Source: Stutzerimonas kunmingensis
GTDB lineage: Bacteria > Pseudomonadota > Gammaproteobacteria > Pseudomonadales > Pseudomonadaceae
Assembly: GCF_014764705.1 (NCBI RefSeq)
Contig: NZ_JACXXG010000001.1
Coordinates: 62,001-126,000, forward strand
Reading direction: 5' to 3'
DNA length: 64,000 nt
Within the stretch, counting starts at the first letter, position 1. Each line of letters opens with the position of its first letter. The notes under the pieces were generated by a model that worked only from the letters and a program-made list of their open reading frames with translations, searched no databases and was not told the origin of the DNA. Below, piece after piece: positions 54,537-64,000 of the stretch. Both the position numbers and the translations under genes were made by a program.

Positions 54537-56210
54537 TCATTGGGTGGCACGCCGCTGCCGCAGCTCCTGCCAGCGTTGGACGACCGCTTCCGGCGCCCAA
54601 ATTTGCGGTTCCGATGCCTGATAGTCGTCGGCCTGCTCGCGTTCGGCAACTTTTGCTGCGGCCAGCGTGAAGGCCTGCACGATATCGTCGGTTTCCTGCA
54701 GCGCTTCGGCGAACAGCGCGCGGCCGAAGTAGGTGAAGTCGCTCTGCTCGGAGCAGCCGAAGGACACCCGGTCGGCGCGGGCGGCGGTCATGATCAGCGT
54801 CTGCTCGCTCTTCAGTGGCTCGATGAAACCGCCGGAATAGCAGGCCGAGATCACCAGGATGACCTTGCGCTTGGCGAGCGGCGCGAGCAGTTGCGCCAGA
54901 TCCGCTGCCGGCAGGTCGTCCAGCGAAAGACGCGGCTGGTTCAGCACCAGTTCGTGGTCCGCCGAACCGTGGCTGGTGAAATAGAGAAAGATCAGGTCTT
55001 CCTCGCCACTGCGTTCGGCCAGCGCGCGAATCGCTCGGGTCAGGTTCTCCCGGGTCGCCAGCGGCCGGTCGACGAGATGGTCGCGGTGGTTGACCAGGCT
55101 GAGTTGGCCATGGGCAGCGAAACGCTCGGCGAGCAGCTTCTGTACGTAATCGGTTTCGCGCATGAACACGCTCTGCCGGCCATCGCCGGCCACGGTCAGC
55201 GTATAGAGGTCCTGGGCAGGGCTGGAAGGCGGTAGCGCACTGATCGCACGCTCGAGCAGTGAGCCTTGTTCCAGCAGGGCGAGCTCGAGCGGGTCCGATA
55301 GCGCGTGTGCCTGCTCGTCGCGGACGCGTCGGTCATTACGCCAGCTGCCGCGCAGTTCGGCGCCGTCGGCCTGGGTCAGTACGCCCTCGCCGTCGAAGTG
55401 TCCGTGGCGGAAACCGCCGGTATAGAAGCTGCCGTCTGCGCGATCGAGACGGCCCTGGCCGTGGTAGCGCCAGTTGCGAAACTGCCCGCTGTAGCGGCTG
55501 CCATCGCTGGCGACATAAGTGCCGGTGCCGCTAAGTTCGCCGTGGACGAAGGTGCCGTTCCAGGCGTTGCCCTCGCTGTCCTCGTAGCGTCCCTGGCCAT
55601 GAAACTGATCGTTCTCGAAGTGGCCGCTGTAGCGCTCGCCATGTTCGGTCGAAAAGCTGCCTTCGCCGTTCAGGTTGCCCGCGTTGAAATGCCCGCTGAG
55701 TTGACCATTGGCGTCGCTGCGGGTGCCCGGTCCATCCGGCTGGCCTTTGCTGAACTGCCCTTGATGACTGAAGCCGTCGGCATATTCCAGGCTGCCCTGG
55801 CCGTGGTAGAGGTTGTTGCGAAACACGCCTTCGTAGACCGTGCCGTCCTGGCTGAAGCGCCCGTGGCCATGCATGCGTCCGGCCTGGAATTCGCCCTCGT
55901 AGACGCCACCCTCGACATAGCTGAAACGGCCCAGGCCGTCGAACAAGCCGTGCCTGAACTCCCCCTCGTAGCGATCGCCTGTAGCGCTTTGCCAGGTGCC
56001 CAGGCCATGCCACTGGCCGTCCTTGAATTGGCCGAGGTAGTAGCTGCCGTTCGGGTAGTCGATACGACCGCTGCTCTGCAGCAAGCCGTCGACGATTTCG
56101 CCGCGATAGCGGCCGCCGTCCGGCAGCACTCCATCGGCAGGGGTGAGAGGCTCGCCCTCGCCGCAGGCGGTGAGCAGACCAAGTAACAGGACGGGAAGAA
56201 GACGCAGCAT
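54537..56210 (-). CDS. MORN-repeat lipoprotein with C13-type (caspase/legumain-like) protease domain
   Basis: 557 residues with a lipoprotein signal ([13 protein letters not shown]). Residues about 30-300 form 11 or 12 MORN repeats (units such as [18 protein letters not shown] and [18 protein letters not shown]). The C-terminal domain is a peptidase C13-like fold: [30 protein letters not shown] near 415 with the catalytic His, and [13 protein letters not shown] near 460 with the catalytic Cys. MORN repeats in bacteria bind lipids or membranes, so this may be an envelope-anchored cysteine protease. The natural target is unknown. It lies 19 bp upstream of the NAD-binding gene and is probably co-transcribed with it. 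Confidence 0.82.
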   Translation of the reverse strand: MLRLLPVLLLGLLTACGEGEPLTPADGVLPDGGRYRGEIVDGLLQSSGRIDYPNGSYYLGQFKDGQWHGLGTWQSATGDRYEGEFRHGLFDGLGRFSYVEGGVYEGEFQAGRMHGHGRFSQDGTVYEGVFRNNLYHGQGSLEYADGFSHQGQFSKGQPDGPGTRSDANGQLSGHFNAGNLNGEGSFSTEHGERYSGHFENDQFHGQGRYEDSEGNAWNGTFVHGELSGTGTYVASDGSRYSGQFRNWRYHGQGRLDRADGSFYTGGFRHGHFDGEGVLTQADGAELRGSWRNDRRVRDEQAHALSDPLELALLEQGSLLERAISALPPSSPAQDLYTLTVAGDGRQSVFMRETDYVQKLLAERFAAHGQLSLVNHRDHLVDRPLATRENLTRAIRALAERSGEEDLIFLYFTSHGSADHELVLNQPRLSLDDLPAADLAQLLAPLAKRKVILVISACYSGGFIEPLKSEQTLIMTAARADRVSFGCSEQSDFTYFGRALFAEALQETDDIVQAFTLAAAKVAEREQADDYQASEPQIWAPEAVVQRWQELRQRRATQ

Positions 56211-56287
56211 GCGGACATCCGCTCAGGCAGGACGTCCGCAGTATGCCGCAAACCGAGCGGGCTGCGACAATCGCGCAGGGTTGCCGC

Positions 56288-56743
56288 TCAGAGGACGCAC
56301 AGCGCCAGGGTTTCGGCGATATAGGCCGGTTTTTCCGAGCCTTCGATCTCCATCACCGCGCGCGCCTTGAGCAGCCATTGCCCGGGATTCTTCTCGTAGG
56401 CATCGATCAGCGTCAGTCCCAGACGCACCCGCGAGCCGACCCTCACCGGCTGGATGAAGCGCAGGCTGTCCAGCCCATAGTTGACGCCCATCCGCGTGCC
56501 TTCCGGCACGACCATAAGGTCCCCAGACAACATCGGCAGCAACGACAGCGACAGGAAACCATGGGCGATGGTGCCACCGAACGGTGTTTGCGCGGCTTTT
56601 TCGGCATTGATGTGGATGAACTGGTGATCGCCGGTGCAGTCGGCGAACTGATTGACGCGCTGCTGATCGACGGTCAGCCACTCGGAGTGGCCCAGTTCCT
56701 TGCCGATGTAATCCTTGAGCTGTGCTACGGGTACCTGTGGCAT
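56288..56743 (-). CDS. MaoC-like (R)-enoyl-CoA hydratase domain protein
   Basis: 151 residues, a single hotdog fold. The hydratase motif FADCTGDHQFIHINAEKAAQTPFGGTIAHGF holds Asp and His at the usual places, and LSLLPMLSG follows. PhaJ-type enzymes have this pattern and hydrate enoyl-CoA to (R)-3-hydroxyacyl-CoA. No other fatty-acid or polyhydroxyalkanoate gene is near, so its role is open. Confidence 0.82.
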   Translation of the reverse strand: MPQVPVAQLKDYIGKELGHSEWLTVDQQRVNQFADCTGDHQFIHINAEKAAQTPFGGTIAHGFLSLSLLPMLSGDLMVVPEGTRMGVNYGLDSLRFIQPVRVGSRVRLGLTLIDAYEKNPGQWLLKARAVMEIEGSEKPAYIAETLALCVL

Positions 56744-56972
56744 GTGTCCTCCTGATTGTTCTTGTATGGCTGCAGCGATGTGCAGTCTGACTAGAGAGGG
56801 GCAGTGCCGGGCCCGAAGCGGCCGACTGGCTCTGCGTCATTTACTGCTCTAGATCAGCACGGGCAGGCGTCGCGGCAAACCAGCATCGGCACCGCGAATG
56901 GCCCGTCATAGCGCAGCGCGGGCGCCTGCCGGCGTTGCCCTTTATACTGTCGCAATTTTGCGGGAGGCTCCC

Positions 56973-57335
56973 ATGCTGCTCAGAGGCCTGACCTGGCTGG
57001 TCGCATTCCAGTTGCTCGGCACCGTCCTCAATGTGCTGTTCCTGCCCATGCTGCCGGGCCCCATCATCGGCATGGTGCTGCTGTTCGCCGGCCTGCTGGC
57101 GCGCGGCCGGGCCAGCGAATCGCTGCAGCTGGCGGCGAGCAGCCTGTTGCGCTACCTGCCGCTGCTGCTGGTACCGCCGGCGGTTGGGGTGATGGCCTAT
57201 ACGGAGGCGATCCTTGATGACTTCTGGGCCATCGTTGGCGTGCTGGTAATTTCGCTGCTGGTCTCGCTGGTCTTCACCGGCTGGCTGATGCAGACGCTGA
57301 TCCGGCGCAAGCAGCGTCAGCAGGAGGGCGCATGA
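56973..57335 (+). CDS. CidA/LrgA family holin-like protein
   Basis: ATG 56973 follows GGGAGG and gives 120 residues with four hydrophobic helices: LTWLVAFQLLGTVLNVLFLPMLPGPIIGMVLLF, YLPLLLVPPAVGVM, and IVGVLVISLLVSLVFTGWLM. PGPIIGM is the family mark. CidA/LrgA proteins form small membrane complexes proposed to control murein hydrolase export and lysis. The lrgB-type gene overlaps its stop (ATGA). Confidence 0.88.
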   Translation: MLLRGLTWLVAFQLLGTVLNVLFLPMLPGPIIGMVLLFAGLLARGRASESLQLAASSLLRYLPLLLVPPAVGVMAYTEAILDDFWAIVGVLVISLLVSLVFTGWLMQTLIRRKQRQQEGA

Positions 57336-58051
57336 TCGAACTGCACTGGCAGGCCGCCTGGGAGGCGCTGATCCATCATCCGCTGTTCGGTGTGGCTATT
57401 ACCCTGGCTGTCTTCCAGCTGGCGTATGCGGCGTATGAGAAGACCCGCTGGGTATTCCTGCAGCCGGTTCTGGTGTCGATGACGCTGATCGTCGGCATCC
57501 TCCTGCTATGTGGTATCGACTATGACGAATACCGCATCAGTGCGCAGTGGCTGACGCTGCTGCTGGGGCCGGCTACCGTTGCGTTGGCCGTGCCGCTGTA
57601 CCTGAACCTGCGGCGGATTCGCGAGTTGTTCGGCCCGATCGTGATCACTTTGCTGGTCGCCGGTGTGTTTGCCACGGCGCTGGGCATGGCCCTGGCCTGG
57701 GCTTTCGGCGCGGATGACATGATCCTGATGACCCTGGCGCCGAAGTCGGTCACTTCGCCGATCGCCATGCTGGTGGCCGAGCAGATCGGCGGTGTGGTGG
57801 CGCTGGCGGCGGTGTTCGTGATGATCACCGGCGTGCTCGGCGCGATTTTCGGTCCGGAACTGTTGCGCCGGTTTGGCGTTCAGCATCCTGCGGCCCGCGG
57901 CATTGCGCTCGGGCTGACCGCCCACGCCGTGGGCACCGCGCAGGCGCTGCAGGAAAGCGACGAATGCGGTGCGTTCGCGGCCCTGGCCATGAGCCTGATG
58001 GGGGTAATGACTGCGGTGCTGTTGCCGCTGGTGGTTGCCTTGCTGCTGTGA
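57332..58051 (+). CDS. LrgB/CidB family membrane protein
   Basis: 239 residues with about six hydrophobic helices. The LrgB mark LAPKSVTSPIAMLVAEQIGG lies near residue 135, and GLTAHAVGTAQALQ near 197. It is the partner of the CidA/LrgA protein and starts 4 bases inside its stop. The LON-domain gene starts 11 bp after. Confidence 0.9.
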   Translation: MIELHWQAAWEALIHHPLFGVAITLAVFQLAYAAYEKTRWVFLQPVLVSMTLIVGILLLCGIDYDEYRISAQWLTLLLGPATVALAVPLYLNLRRIRELFGPIVITLLVAGVFATALGMALAWAFGADDMILMTLAPKSVTSPIAMLVAEQIGGVVALAAVFVMITGVLGAIFGPELLRRFGVQHPAARGIALGLTAHAVGTAQALQESDECGAFAALAMSLMGVMTAVLLPLVVALLL

Positions 58052-58061
58052 TGGAGTCGCC

Positions 58062-58646
58062 ATGAGATTGCCGTTGTTCCCGCTGGATACCGTGCTGTTC
58101 CCCGGTTGTTTTCTCGACCTGCAGATATTCGAGGCACGCTATCTCGACATGGTCAGCCAGTGCCTCAAGGCCGGGCATGGCTTTGGCGTGGTGCATATCC
58201 TGGATGGCAGGGAGGTTGGCGCAGCACCGGCGGCGTTCTCTCATATCGGTTGCGAAGCGCTGATTCGCGACTGGCAACAGCTGCCCAACGGGCTGTTGGG
58301 TATCCGGGTCGAAGGCGGGCGGCGCTTCGATGTGCAATCGTTCGAAGTACTGCGTGACCAGTTGGCCGTCGCCCAGGTCGCCTGGCGCAGCGAAGCCGAC
58401 AGCCAGCCATTGGCCGAGCAGCACGCCGACCTCGTCGTACTGCTCGCCGCGCTGGGTCAGCATCCGATGGTGAAAACCCTGGGCCTGGGCGGCGCGGTGA
58501 GCGATCAGGCAGCTCTGGCCAGTCAGCTGGCCTATCTGTTGCCATTCGATGCGGAGCAGAAGATCGCATTGCTGGGGCTGGACGAGCCAGCGTCGCAGCT
58601 CGAGCAGATTCAAAGCCTGCTCGAGCAATTGCAGGACGGGGCGTAA
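58062..58646 (+). CDS. LON-substrate-binding-domain protein
   Basis: ATG 58062 follows GATGGAG and gives 194 residues. The start RLPLFPLDTVLFPGCFLDLQIFEARYLDM is the Lon N-terminal (PUA-like) domain; LGIRVEGGRRFDV follows. There is no ATPase or protease domain, so it is a stand-alone Lon-like adaptor of unknown role. It probably shares a transcript with the two holin-like genes. Confidence 0.88.
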   Translation: MRLPLFPLDTVLFPGCFLDLQIFEARYLDMVSQCLKAGHGFGVVHILDGREVGAAPAAFSHIGCEALIRDWQQLPNGLLGIRVEGGRRFDVQSFEVLRDQLAVAQVAWRSEADSQPLAEQHADLVVLLAALGQHPMVKTLGLGGAVSDQAALASQLAYLLPFDAEQKIALLGLDEPASQLEQIQSLLEQLQDGA

Positions 58647-58722
58647 GGCGTGTCGCCCCTGTGTGTTCGCCAGCGTGACCTGGCGCCGCACCGGCCAACC
58701 TTGGTGTCGCTAGAGAAGGTCG

Positions 58723-60477
58723 TCAGTAGGGTTTTTGTGCCAACGACACCGTAAAGATCCCCCAGTCGTCGATACGCTGCGTGATTTTTACCAAACCTGC
58801 CGCTGCTACCAGTTGGTCAATCTCCGCTTGGGTACGCCGCCGCATCACCCATGCCTGCCCATCTCGGTGACTGGTCAGCGCTCGGGCTATGAGCTTCAGC
58901 TGTGGGTGCCAGGGTTGTCCGGTGTATACGATGTGGCCGCCCGGTTGCAGCGCTTCGGCGACGCCGGCAAGAGAGCGGCCGATCATCTGGTTGTCGCCGA
59001 ACAACTCGTAGAGACCCGATACCACTACAAGCGTGGGGCGCGGCGAGAGCGCGGCCAGATCCGCCTGATCGAATGCGTCTGCCTTGATGAATCGAGCGAC
59101 CTCTTCGAAACCCTTTGCCCGGATCAGGCCACTGCCGTCGCGTACATTGATATCGCTGTAATCGCGCAGGAGAATCGAGGCAGGGCGTTCTTCGAGGTCC
59201 TGTATTGCCTCGAGAATGTAGCGGCCATGGCCGGCGGCGATGTCCACGATATGTACTGGCTGATCTGCGCTTCGCAGGCGGCTCATCGCCCCACGTAACA
59301 GCTCTTCTACATGCCTTTTTCTCGGGCGTATTGCACGCCAGCCTATGGAGTTCAAATAAAGCTGGTCAATCTTGCGCCCCAGCACAGTCAGCCCTGCTGG
59401 TTCGTTTCTGTAGACATAATCGAGCGTGCTGCCGGAATCGAAACCCGCATCGAAACCGAGCTTCAGCCCATGAGAAAGCCGGGCGCCAAGGCGCATTCCC
59501 GCACGCATGGCGCGCCAATAACATCCTTCCATGGAGTTCGGAGCTACAGGGGCAGTCAGTGCTTCTGCTTCCGCACACATCGGGCCTATTCGGTCCGAAT
59601 CGAGGAGCGACGGGGGCGCCATTGGCATATCGAAATTATGACGAATAAAGCGGCGGGCCTGGCTTACTGCCCGATTACGATCTCGCTCGCCGAGCGTGTC
59701 GTGAAAGAAACCCGGCAGAACGTGTTTTTCTTTTCGTAAGCTGCCAAGTCTTTCGAAAAAAGTTACTTGTGGTTTGTGTTCTACGACGAAGTCTGCGCCT
59801 GAGATAAAGAGCTGAGTTGGGATCTGGATCGCCTGCGCATCTGCAACCACGCGCCGCGCCGCTTCATGCAGCCCAAGGAGCATATTGACGGAAATGGCCT
59901 TGGTGATGAGCGGATCCTGCTGATAGCTCTGAATCCGCGCGGGATCGTGCGTCAGGAAGCGGGCCTTGACGTAGCTGTCGACGAAGAAGTTGCCGCGAAA
60001 CGCTCGTATTAGCCTTAGGCCTGTCCGTGCGAATGGTATATACAGCTTTACCTTGAACGCCGGTGACGCCAGCACCAGCGCCCGAACTTTGGGCGCATAG
60101 TCGTGGGCCCATGTCGCAATAACTACCGCCCCTACACTTTGCGCAACAATTGCCAGGTCTTCCTCTTTGATGCAGTGCATAGAGCCGATGTGATCAATGA
60201 GCGTCTGCACGTCTCGAACGCTCGTCGCGAAGCTCGGGCTGTCTCCACGGGTGCCAGGCGATAGACCGTGCCCGCGCGCATCCCAGGCAAAGAAATCGCA
60301 GTCAGGAAGGTCGAGCTCATCAACGAGGTGGGACAGCCGGCCGGAATGCTCATGTCCGCGATGGAACATGACGACGGCCCGCCTTGTAGGCTCTGTGGAC
60401 GAAAGTGCGGGCCAATGGCGGTAGGAAAGCTCTAAGGCATCGTGGGTGCTGAAAGTTAGAAGGCGTGACTCGCGCAT
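58723..60477 (-). CDS. Bifunctional alpha/beta hydrolase and class I SAM methyltransferase
   Basis: 584 residues. The N-terminal half (about 1-290) is a hydrolase of the lysophospholipase type: FHRGHEHSGRLSHLVDEL, FFAWDARGHGLSPGTRG, and IVAQSVGAVVIATWAHDY with the nucleophile Ser near 114, and LPGFFHDTLGE with the His. The C-terminal half (about 300-584) is a methyltransferase: VHIVDIAAGHGRYILEAI near 420 (motif I) and LVVVSGLYELFGDNQMIGRSLAGVAEALQPGG. Such fusions are known in Vibrio and Pseudomonas next to phospholipid phosphatase and CDP-alcohol transferase genes, so a lipid substrate is likely. Only a PAP2 fusion gene follows upstream on the same strand. GC looks lower here than in the neighbours. 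Confidence 0.82.
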   Translation of the reverse strand: MRESRLLTFSTHDALELSYRHWPALSSTEPTRRAVVMFHRGHEHSGRLSHLVDELDLPDCDFFAWDARGHGLSPGTRGDSPSFATSVRDVQTLIDHIGSMHCIKEEDLAIVAQSVGAVVIATWAHDYAPKVRALVLASPAFKVKLYIPFARTGLRLIRAFRGNFFVDSYVKARFLTHDPARIQSYQQDPLITKAISVNMLLGLHEAARRVVADAQAIQIPTQLFISGADFVVEHKPQVTFFERLGSLRKEKHVLPGFFHDTLGERDRNRAVSQARRFIRHNFDMPMAPPSLLDSDRIGPMCAEAEALTAPVAPNSMEGCYWRAMRAGMRLGARLSHGLKLGFDAGFDSGSTLDYVYRNEPAGLTVLGRKIDQLYLNSIGWRAIRPRKRHVEELLRGAMSRLRSADQPVHIVDIAAGHGRYILEAIQDLEERPASILLRDYSDINVRDGSGLIRAKGFEEVARFIKADAFDQADLAALSPRPTLVVVSGLYELFGDNQMIGRSLAGVAEALQPGGHIVYTGQPWHPQLKLIARALTSHRDGQAWVMRRRTQAEIDQLVAAAGLVKITQRIDDWGIFTVSLAQKPY

Positions 60478-60646
60478 CGAAATATCCTGGTCCCTGGACA
60501 GTTATTGAGTTATCCGAAACTCAACGGCAGAAGGCTGCTCTGCCAAGGTGCGGACTTTCCGCTGGTGGCGCGACATACGCAACGACGCCTCGCACATTCC
60601 TGTTTTGCACCAGAAAAAATTTCGGATCACACGCTTGAGGGAGCAA

Positions 60647-61966
60647 TCACTGATACCGATACATCTGCATCGCTGTCGGCAGGGCCCAGACGCTGAATGC
60701 GCCGAGCAGGCCCATACATGCCGACAGGATCAGCCACCAGACTCTCGGTGCCATTGCGTGCAGCGGGCTGCGCCATTGCACCAGGGTCAGGCTGGCGGCG
60801 CAGATGCTTGCGGCCAACAGGGCGCCAGCCGTCACGTCGGTGGTCCAGTGCACACCGAGATAGACCCGCGAGAGTGCGATTGCCGTCGCCGGTAAGCTGG
60901 CGAGGACCAGCCAGGCAAGGCGCAGGCGCGGTGGCTGGCCGCGACCGGCGAGCACGCCGAGGGTGAGGAAGAAGGCGAACGCCGCTGAGCTGTGCCCGCT
61001 GGGAAAACTGTAGCTGCTCAGCGGCTCCATCAGTACTTCCGGGCGAACGCGGGCAAAGGTGGCCTTCAGGGCGCCGTTGGCCAGGGCCGTGCCCAGCAGC
61101 GTAAGAATGGCGAACAGGGCGGCGCGCCATTGGCGTGCGACCAGAAGCAGCAGGCATAGCAATACCGCGGCCCACAGTTGGGTGTGAAAGTCGCCGGCGC
61201 GGGTGACGATCACCATGATGCGGTCGAAGGTGGTGCTGCGTGCGCCCTGGATCACTGCCAGCAGGCCTTCGTCGAGTTCCTTCAGGTGCGGCCAGCCGAA
61301 AAACAAACCGAGCAGGATGGCAACGCCGAGGCCGGCCGACAGTGCGCTGACCCAACGCAAGCCGCGCAGGCTGCCGAATGCAGTTGCCGCGATCAGCGTC
61401 AGCAGCGCGCCGACCACTATCCCGGCTTCGCTCCAGAAACCGTCCTCCAGTGGCAGGCGGATGGCCGCTCCGGCGCTCCAGCCGGGCAGCAGATAAGCCA
61501 TCGACCAGCCGGCGGCAGCACACAGGCTGACCAGCAGGAAGCGTCCGAACGGCATGTCGAGCATACCGGCGGTCATCGGCAGCATGGGACGCAGCGGGCC
61601 GATGAAGCGGCCTACCAGCAGGCTGGCTACGCCGTAGCGCTGAAAGTAGTGCTCGGCCTGCACCAGCCACTCGGGATGGTCGCGCAGGCCTCGCAAGCTG
61701 CGAATGCCCTGGTGATAGCGTCGACCGAGGGCATAGGAAAGCAGGTCGCCGATCAGTCCGCCGATAAAGCCCAGCAAAAGGGTTTCCCCCAGGCTCAGCA
61801 CTCCGCTGCCAGCGAGTACAGCAATCGCGAATACCAGCACCGTGCCCGGGATGATCAGTCCGACTACGGCCAGACACTCCATGCAGGCGACGATCAGCAG
61901 CGCCAGGCCCAGCCATTGCGGATGCCCGGCGAGCCATTGGGTTAGGGTTTCGAGCCACTGGCCCAT
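60647..61966 (-). CDS. DedA-family and PAP2-family phosphatase fusion protein
   Basis: ATG 61966, with AAGGAAA before it, gives 439 residues of membrane protein. The N-terminal half is DedA-like: ECLAVVGLIIPGTVLVF, GFIGGLIGDLLSYALGRR, YFQRYGVASLLVGRFIGPLRPMLPMTAG. The C-terminal half is a PAP2 phosphatase: KATFARVRPE, SYSFPSGHSSAAFAF and SRVYLGVHWTTDVTAG contain the three catalytic motifs. It may recycle a lipid carrier such as undecaprenyl phosphate, by analogy with its two families. It sits 169 bp upstream of the hydrolase-methyltransferase on the same strand. Confidence 0.88.
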   Translation of the reverse strand: MGQWLETLTQWLAGHPQWLGLALLIVACMECLAVVGLIIPGTVLVFAIAVLAGSGVLSLGETLLLGFIGGLIGDLLSYALGRRYHQGIRSLRGLRDHPEWLVQAEHYFQRYGVASLLVGRFIGPLRPMLPMTAGMLDMPFGRFLLVSLCAAAGWSMAYLLPGWSAGAAIRLPLEDGFWSEAGIVVGALLTLIAATAFGSLRGLRWVSALSAGLGVAILLGLFFGWPHLKELDEGLLAVIQGARSTTFDRIMVIVTRAGDFHTQLWAAVLLCLLLLVARQWRAALFAILTLLGTALANGALKATFARVRPEVLMEPLSSYSFPSGHSSAAFAFFLTLGVLAGRGQPPRLRLAWLVLASLPATAIALSRVYLGVHWTTDVTAGALLAASICAASLTLVQWRSPLHAMAPRVWWLILSACMGLLGAFSVWALPTAMQMYRYQ

Positions 61967-62169
61967 GCGGATTTCCTTGAATCGAGATCGCCTTTCGACC
62001 TGACGAAAGGGTGGTGGGTTTCCTCGGCGCGAGGATACTGCGCCGTGCTGGCTGGTTCGTAGCGCTGTCCGCGCATGCATTCGAGCGCCTTTCGCCCGGC
62101 GCCGCTGTGCGCGGGCGGTCGGGGTGGCTATAATCAGCCGCTTTCCCTTCAGTCAGGCCAGCTAGATCC

Positions 62170-63435
62170 ATGACCGAGTCCGTACTCGATTACATGAACC
62201 GCCTGGGCCGCGCCGCGCGCGAGGCCTCGCGGGTGCTTGCGCGCGCCAGCACGGCGCAGAAGAACCGTGCCCTGCAGGCCGCCGCCGCCGCGCTCGACGC
62301 AGCCCGCGACGAGTTGGTCAGTGCCAATGAGCGGGACCTTGCCGGTGGCCGCGCCAACGGTCTGGACGCGGCGATGCTCGATCGTCTTGCGCTGACGCCC
62401 AAGGTGATCGACGGCATGATCGAAGGGCTGCGCCAGGTCGCCGCGCTGCCGGACCCAATCGGCGAGATCCGCGACATGCGCTACATGCCTTCGGGCATTC
62501 AGGTCGGCAAGATGCGCGTGCCGCTGGGCGTGGTCGGGATCATCTACGAGTCGCGGCCGAACGTGACCATCGACGCCGCCAGCCTGTGCCTGAAGTCGGG
62601 CAATGCGACCATCCTGCGCGGTGGTTCCGAGGCGATCCATTCCAATCAGGCCATTGCCCGCTGCATCCAGCTTGGCCTGGCCGAAGCCGGGCTGCCGGCA
62701 GCGGCGGTGCAGGTCGTGGAGACCACTGACCGGGCTGCGGTCGGCGCGCTGATCAGCATGCCGGAATACGTCGATGTGATCGTGCCGCGCGGCGGCAAGG
62801 GTCTGATCGAACGCATCAGTCGCGACGCCCGGGTACCGGTGATCAAGCACCTGGACGGCATCTGCCATGTCTACATCGACGTGGCGGCGGACGTGGACAA
62901 GGCCGTTCGCGTCGCCGACAACGCCAAGACCCAGCGCTTCGCGCCGTGCAACACCATGGAGACGCTGCTGGTTCATCAGGGCATCGCCGATCGGGTGCTG
63001 CCGCCACTGGCGGCCATTTATCGCGAGAAGGGCGTTGAGTTGCGTGGCTGTGCGCGAACCCAGGCGCTGCTTGGCGGCGATGTGCTGGAGGCCAGCGAAG
63101 AAGACTGGTCCACCGAATACAACGCACCGATCTTGTCGATCCGCATCGTCGATTCGCTGGATGCCGCCATCGAGCACATCAATCGCTACGGCTCGCAACA
63201 CACCGACGCGATCGTCACCGAGAATTTCACCGATGCCCGGCGCTTCCTCACCGAGGTGGACTCCGCTTCGGTGATGGTCAACGCCTCGACGCGTTTCGCC
63301 GATGGCTTCGAGTATGGCCTGGGCGCGGAGATCGGCATCTCCACTGACAAGCTTCATGCTCGTGGTCCGGTCGGTCTGGAAGGGCTGACCAGCGAGAAGT
63401 ACGTGGTGTTTGGCGACGGCCACGTCCGTACCTGA
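62170..63435 (+). CDS. proA: Glutamate-5-semialdehyde dehydrogenase (gamma-glutamyl phosphate reductase)
   Basis: 421 residues, normal for ProA, which reduces glutamyl-5-phosphate with NADPH in proline synthesis. Characteristic are [20 protein letters not shown] near residue 110, [14 protein letters not shown], the catalytic Cys in [14 protein letters not shown] near 260, and [20 protein letters not shown]. The nadD start overlaps its stop (TGATG), so the two are coupled, as in other pseudomonads. Confidence 0.97.
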   Translation: MTESVLDYMNRLGRAAREASRVLARASTAQKNRALQAAAAALDAARDELVSANERDLAGGRANGLDAAMLDRLALTPKVIDGMIEGLRQVAALPDPIGEIRDMRYMPSGIQVGKMRVPLGVVGIIYESRPNVTIDAASLCLKSGNATILRGGSEAIHSNQAIARCIQLGLAEAGLPAAAVQVVETTDRAAVGALISMPEYVDVIVPRGGKGLIERISRDARVPVIKHLDGICHVYIDVAADVDKAVRVADNAKTQRFAPCNTMETLLVHQGIADRVLPPLAAIYREKGVELRGCARTQALLGGDVLEASEEDWSTEYNAPILSIRIVDSLDAAIEHINRYGSQHTDAIVTENFTDARRFLTEVDSASVMVNASTRFADGFEYGLGAEIGISTDKLHARGPVGLEGLTSEKYVVFGDGHVRT

Positions 63436-64000
63436 TGAGCCAAGGCAGCGGCGCCCGGCGCATCGGTATACTCGGCGGCACCTTCGATCCGGTACACATC
63501 GGTCACTTGCGCGGGGCGCTGGAAGTGGCCGAGATGTTCGATCTCGACGAGCTGCGGCTGATTCCCAACGCGCGTCCGCCGCACCGTGACACCCCCAATT
63601 GCTCGGCGCAGGATCGCCTGGCAATGGTTCGCCTGGCGGTGCAAGACCTGCCGCCACTTTGTGTGGACGCTCGTGAGCTGGAGCGGGAGAAGCCGTCCTA
63701 CACCATCGACACGCTGATTTCCCTGCGCGCCGAGCTGGGCGAGGAGGATCAGTTGTTGCTGGTGGTGGGCTGGGATGCCTTCTGCGGCCTGCCAACCTGG
63801 CATCGCTGGGAAGAGCTGCTCGACTATTGCCATGTCCTCGTCCTGCAACGCCCGGATGCCGGCAGCGAGGCGCCGCAGGTGCTGCGCGATCTGCTCGCCG
63901 CACGCAGCGTGCCCGATCCCCAGGTGCTTTGCGGGGGCAGCGGGCAGATTGCCTTCGTCTGGCAGACACCGTTGGAAGTGTCTGCCACACAGATTCGCCA
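63435..64000 (+). CDS. nadD: Nicotinate-nucleotide adenylyltransferase, 3'-truncated by the window edge
   Basis: ATG 63435 overlaps the proA stop (TGATG); the frame is open to the window end (188 codons seen). [19 protein letters not shown] at the start is the nucleotidyltransferase mark, followed by [48 protein letters not shown] and near the edge VSATQIR (the ISxTxxR motif). It makes nicotinate adenine dinucleotide for NAD synthesis. The full length should be about 215 residues. Confidence 0.95.
   Translation, partial: MSQGSGARRIGILGGTFDPVHIGHLRGALEVAEMFDLDELRLIPNARPPHRDTPNCSAQDRLAMVRLAVQDLPPLCVDARELEREKPSYTIDTLISLRAELGEEDQLLLVVGWDAFCGLPTWHRWEELLDYCHVLVLQRPDAGSEAPQVLRDLLAARSVPDPQVLCGGSGQIAFVWQTPLEVSATQIR

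Noticed and set aside
60505..60696. 63-codon plus-strand frame between two minus-strand genes
   Set aside because: No start signal and no similarity; it overlaps the end of the DedA-PAP2 gene.
62149..63990. 613-codon open frame on the minus strand across proA and nadD
   Set aside because: Same effect. The plus-strand genes have full family motifs and coupled starts.

Overview
The window is from a high-GC gammaproteobacterium of the Pseudomonas stutzeri group (Stutzerimonas) or a close relative. I infer this from protein content and gene order. The right-hand 37 kb (about 26.5-64 kb) follows the Pseudomonas chromosome: a DUF3298 lipoprotein, nudF, DUF1249, cpdA, yqiA, parE...parC, a PqiC-like lipoprotein, a YtjB/AhpA protein, serB, fimX, a PilZ-like protein, psd, rhdA, an HDOD protein, motA-motB, rsgA, orn, then lrgA/lrgB-type genes, proA and nadD. 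I saw no rRNA, tRNA or CRISPR array.

The left 17 kb is accessory and heavily eroded. It starts inside a DUF6165 gene whose end is overwritten by a broken Y1 (HUH) transposase. Decayed conjugative-element genes follow, one of them split by a 135-bp element with terminal inverted repeats. Next comes a coherent surface module: an adenylylsulfate kinase gene coupled to a TIGR03032 beta-propeller gene, a roughly 2000-codon surface protein (DUF4347, Ig-like, autotransporter-type repeats, DUF4214) carrying one in-frame amber codon, and a serralysin-like zinc protease with its own DUF4214 tail. A second broken copy of the same transposase closes this module and a third relic lies near 16 kb. Between and after them are an unknown conserved gene, IS1182 and IS66 fragments, a DUF6447-tailed protein and a SapC-family gene. 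DUF6165, TIGR03032, SapC and DUF6447 tend to accompany very large secreted proteins, so this looks like the remains of a locus that makes and decorates such a protein.

From 17.6 to 26.5 kb lies a lipopolysaccharide/O-antigen block: a GT4 glycosyltransferase and an Rmd-like GDP-sugar reductase on the minus strand, then WbpW (GDP-mannose synthesis), a small conserved protein, a WbpV-like epimerase, WbpL (initiating transferase) and WbpM (UDP-sugar 4,6-dehydratase) on the plus strand. Together they suggest a GDP-mannose/GDP-rhamnose-type sugar supply and initiation on undecaprenyl phosphate. No gmd, flippase, polymerase or ABC exporter is in the window.

The core block mixes housekeeping genes (topoisomerase IV, serine, proline and NAD synthesis, phospholipid synthesis, ribosome assembly, RNA turnover) with surface behaviour (FimX for type IV pili, MotAB for the flagellar stator, a PilZ-like protein). 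parE and parC are joined by three small genes whose starts all overlap the previous stop. Less ordinary members are a MORN-repeat/C13-protease lipoprotein, a hydrolase-methyltransferase fusion, a DedA-PAP2 fusion and a zinc alcohol dehydrogenase placed between serB and fimX.
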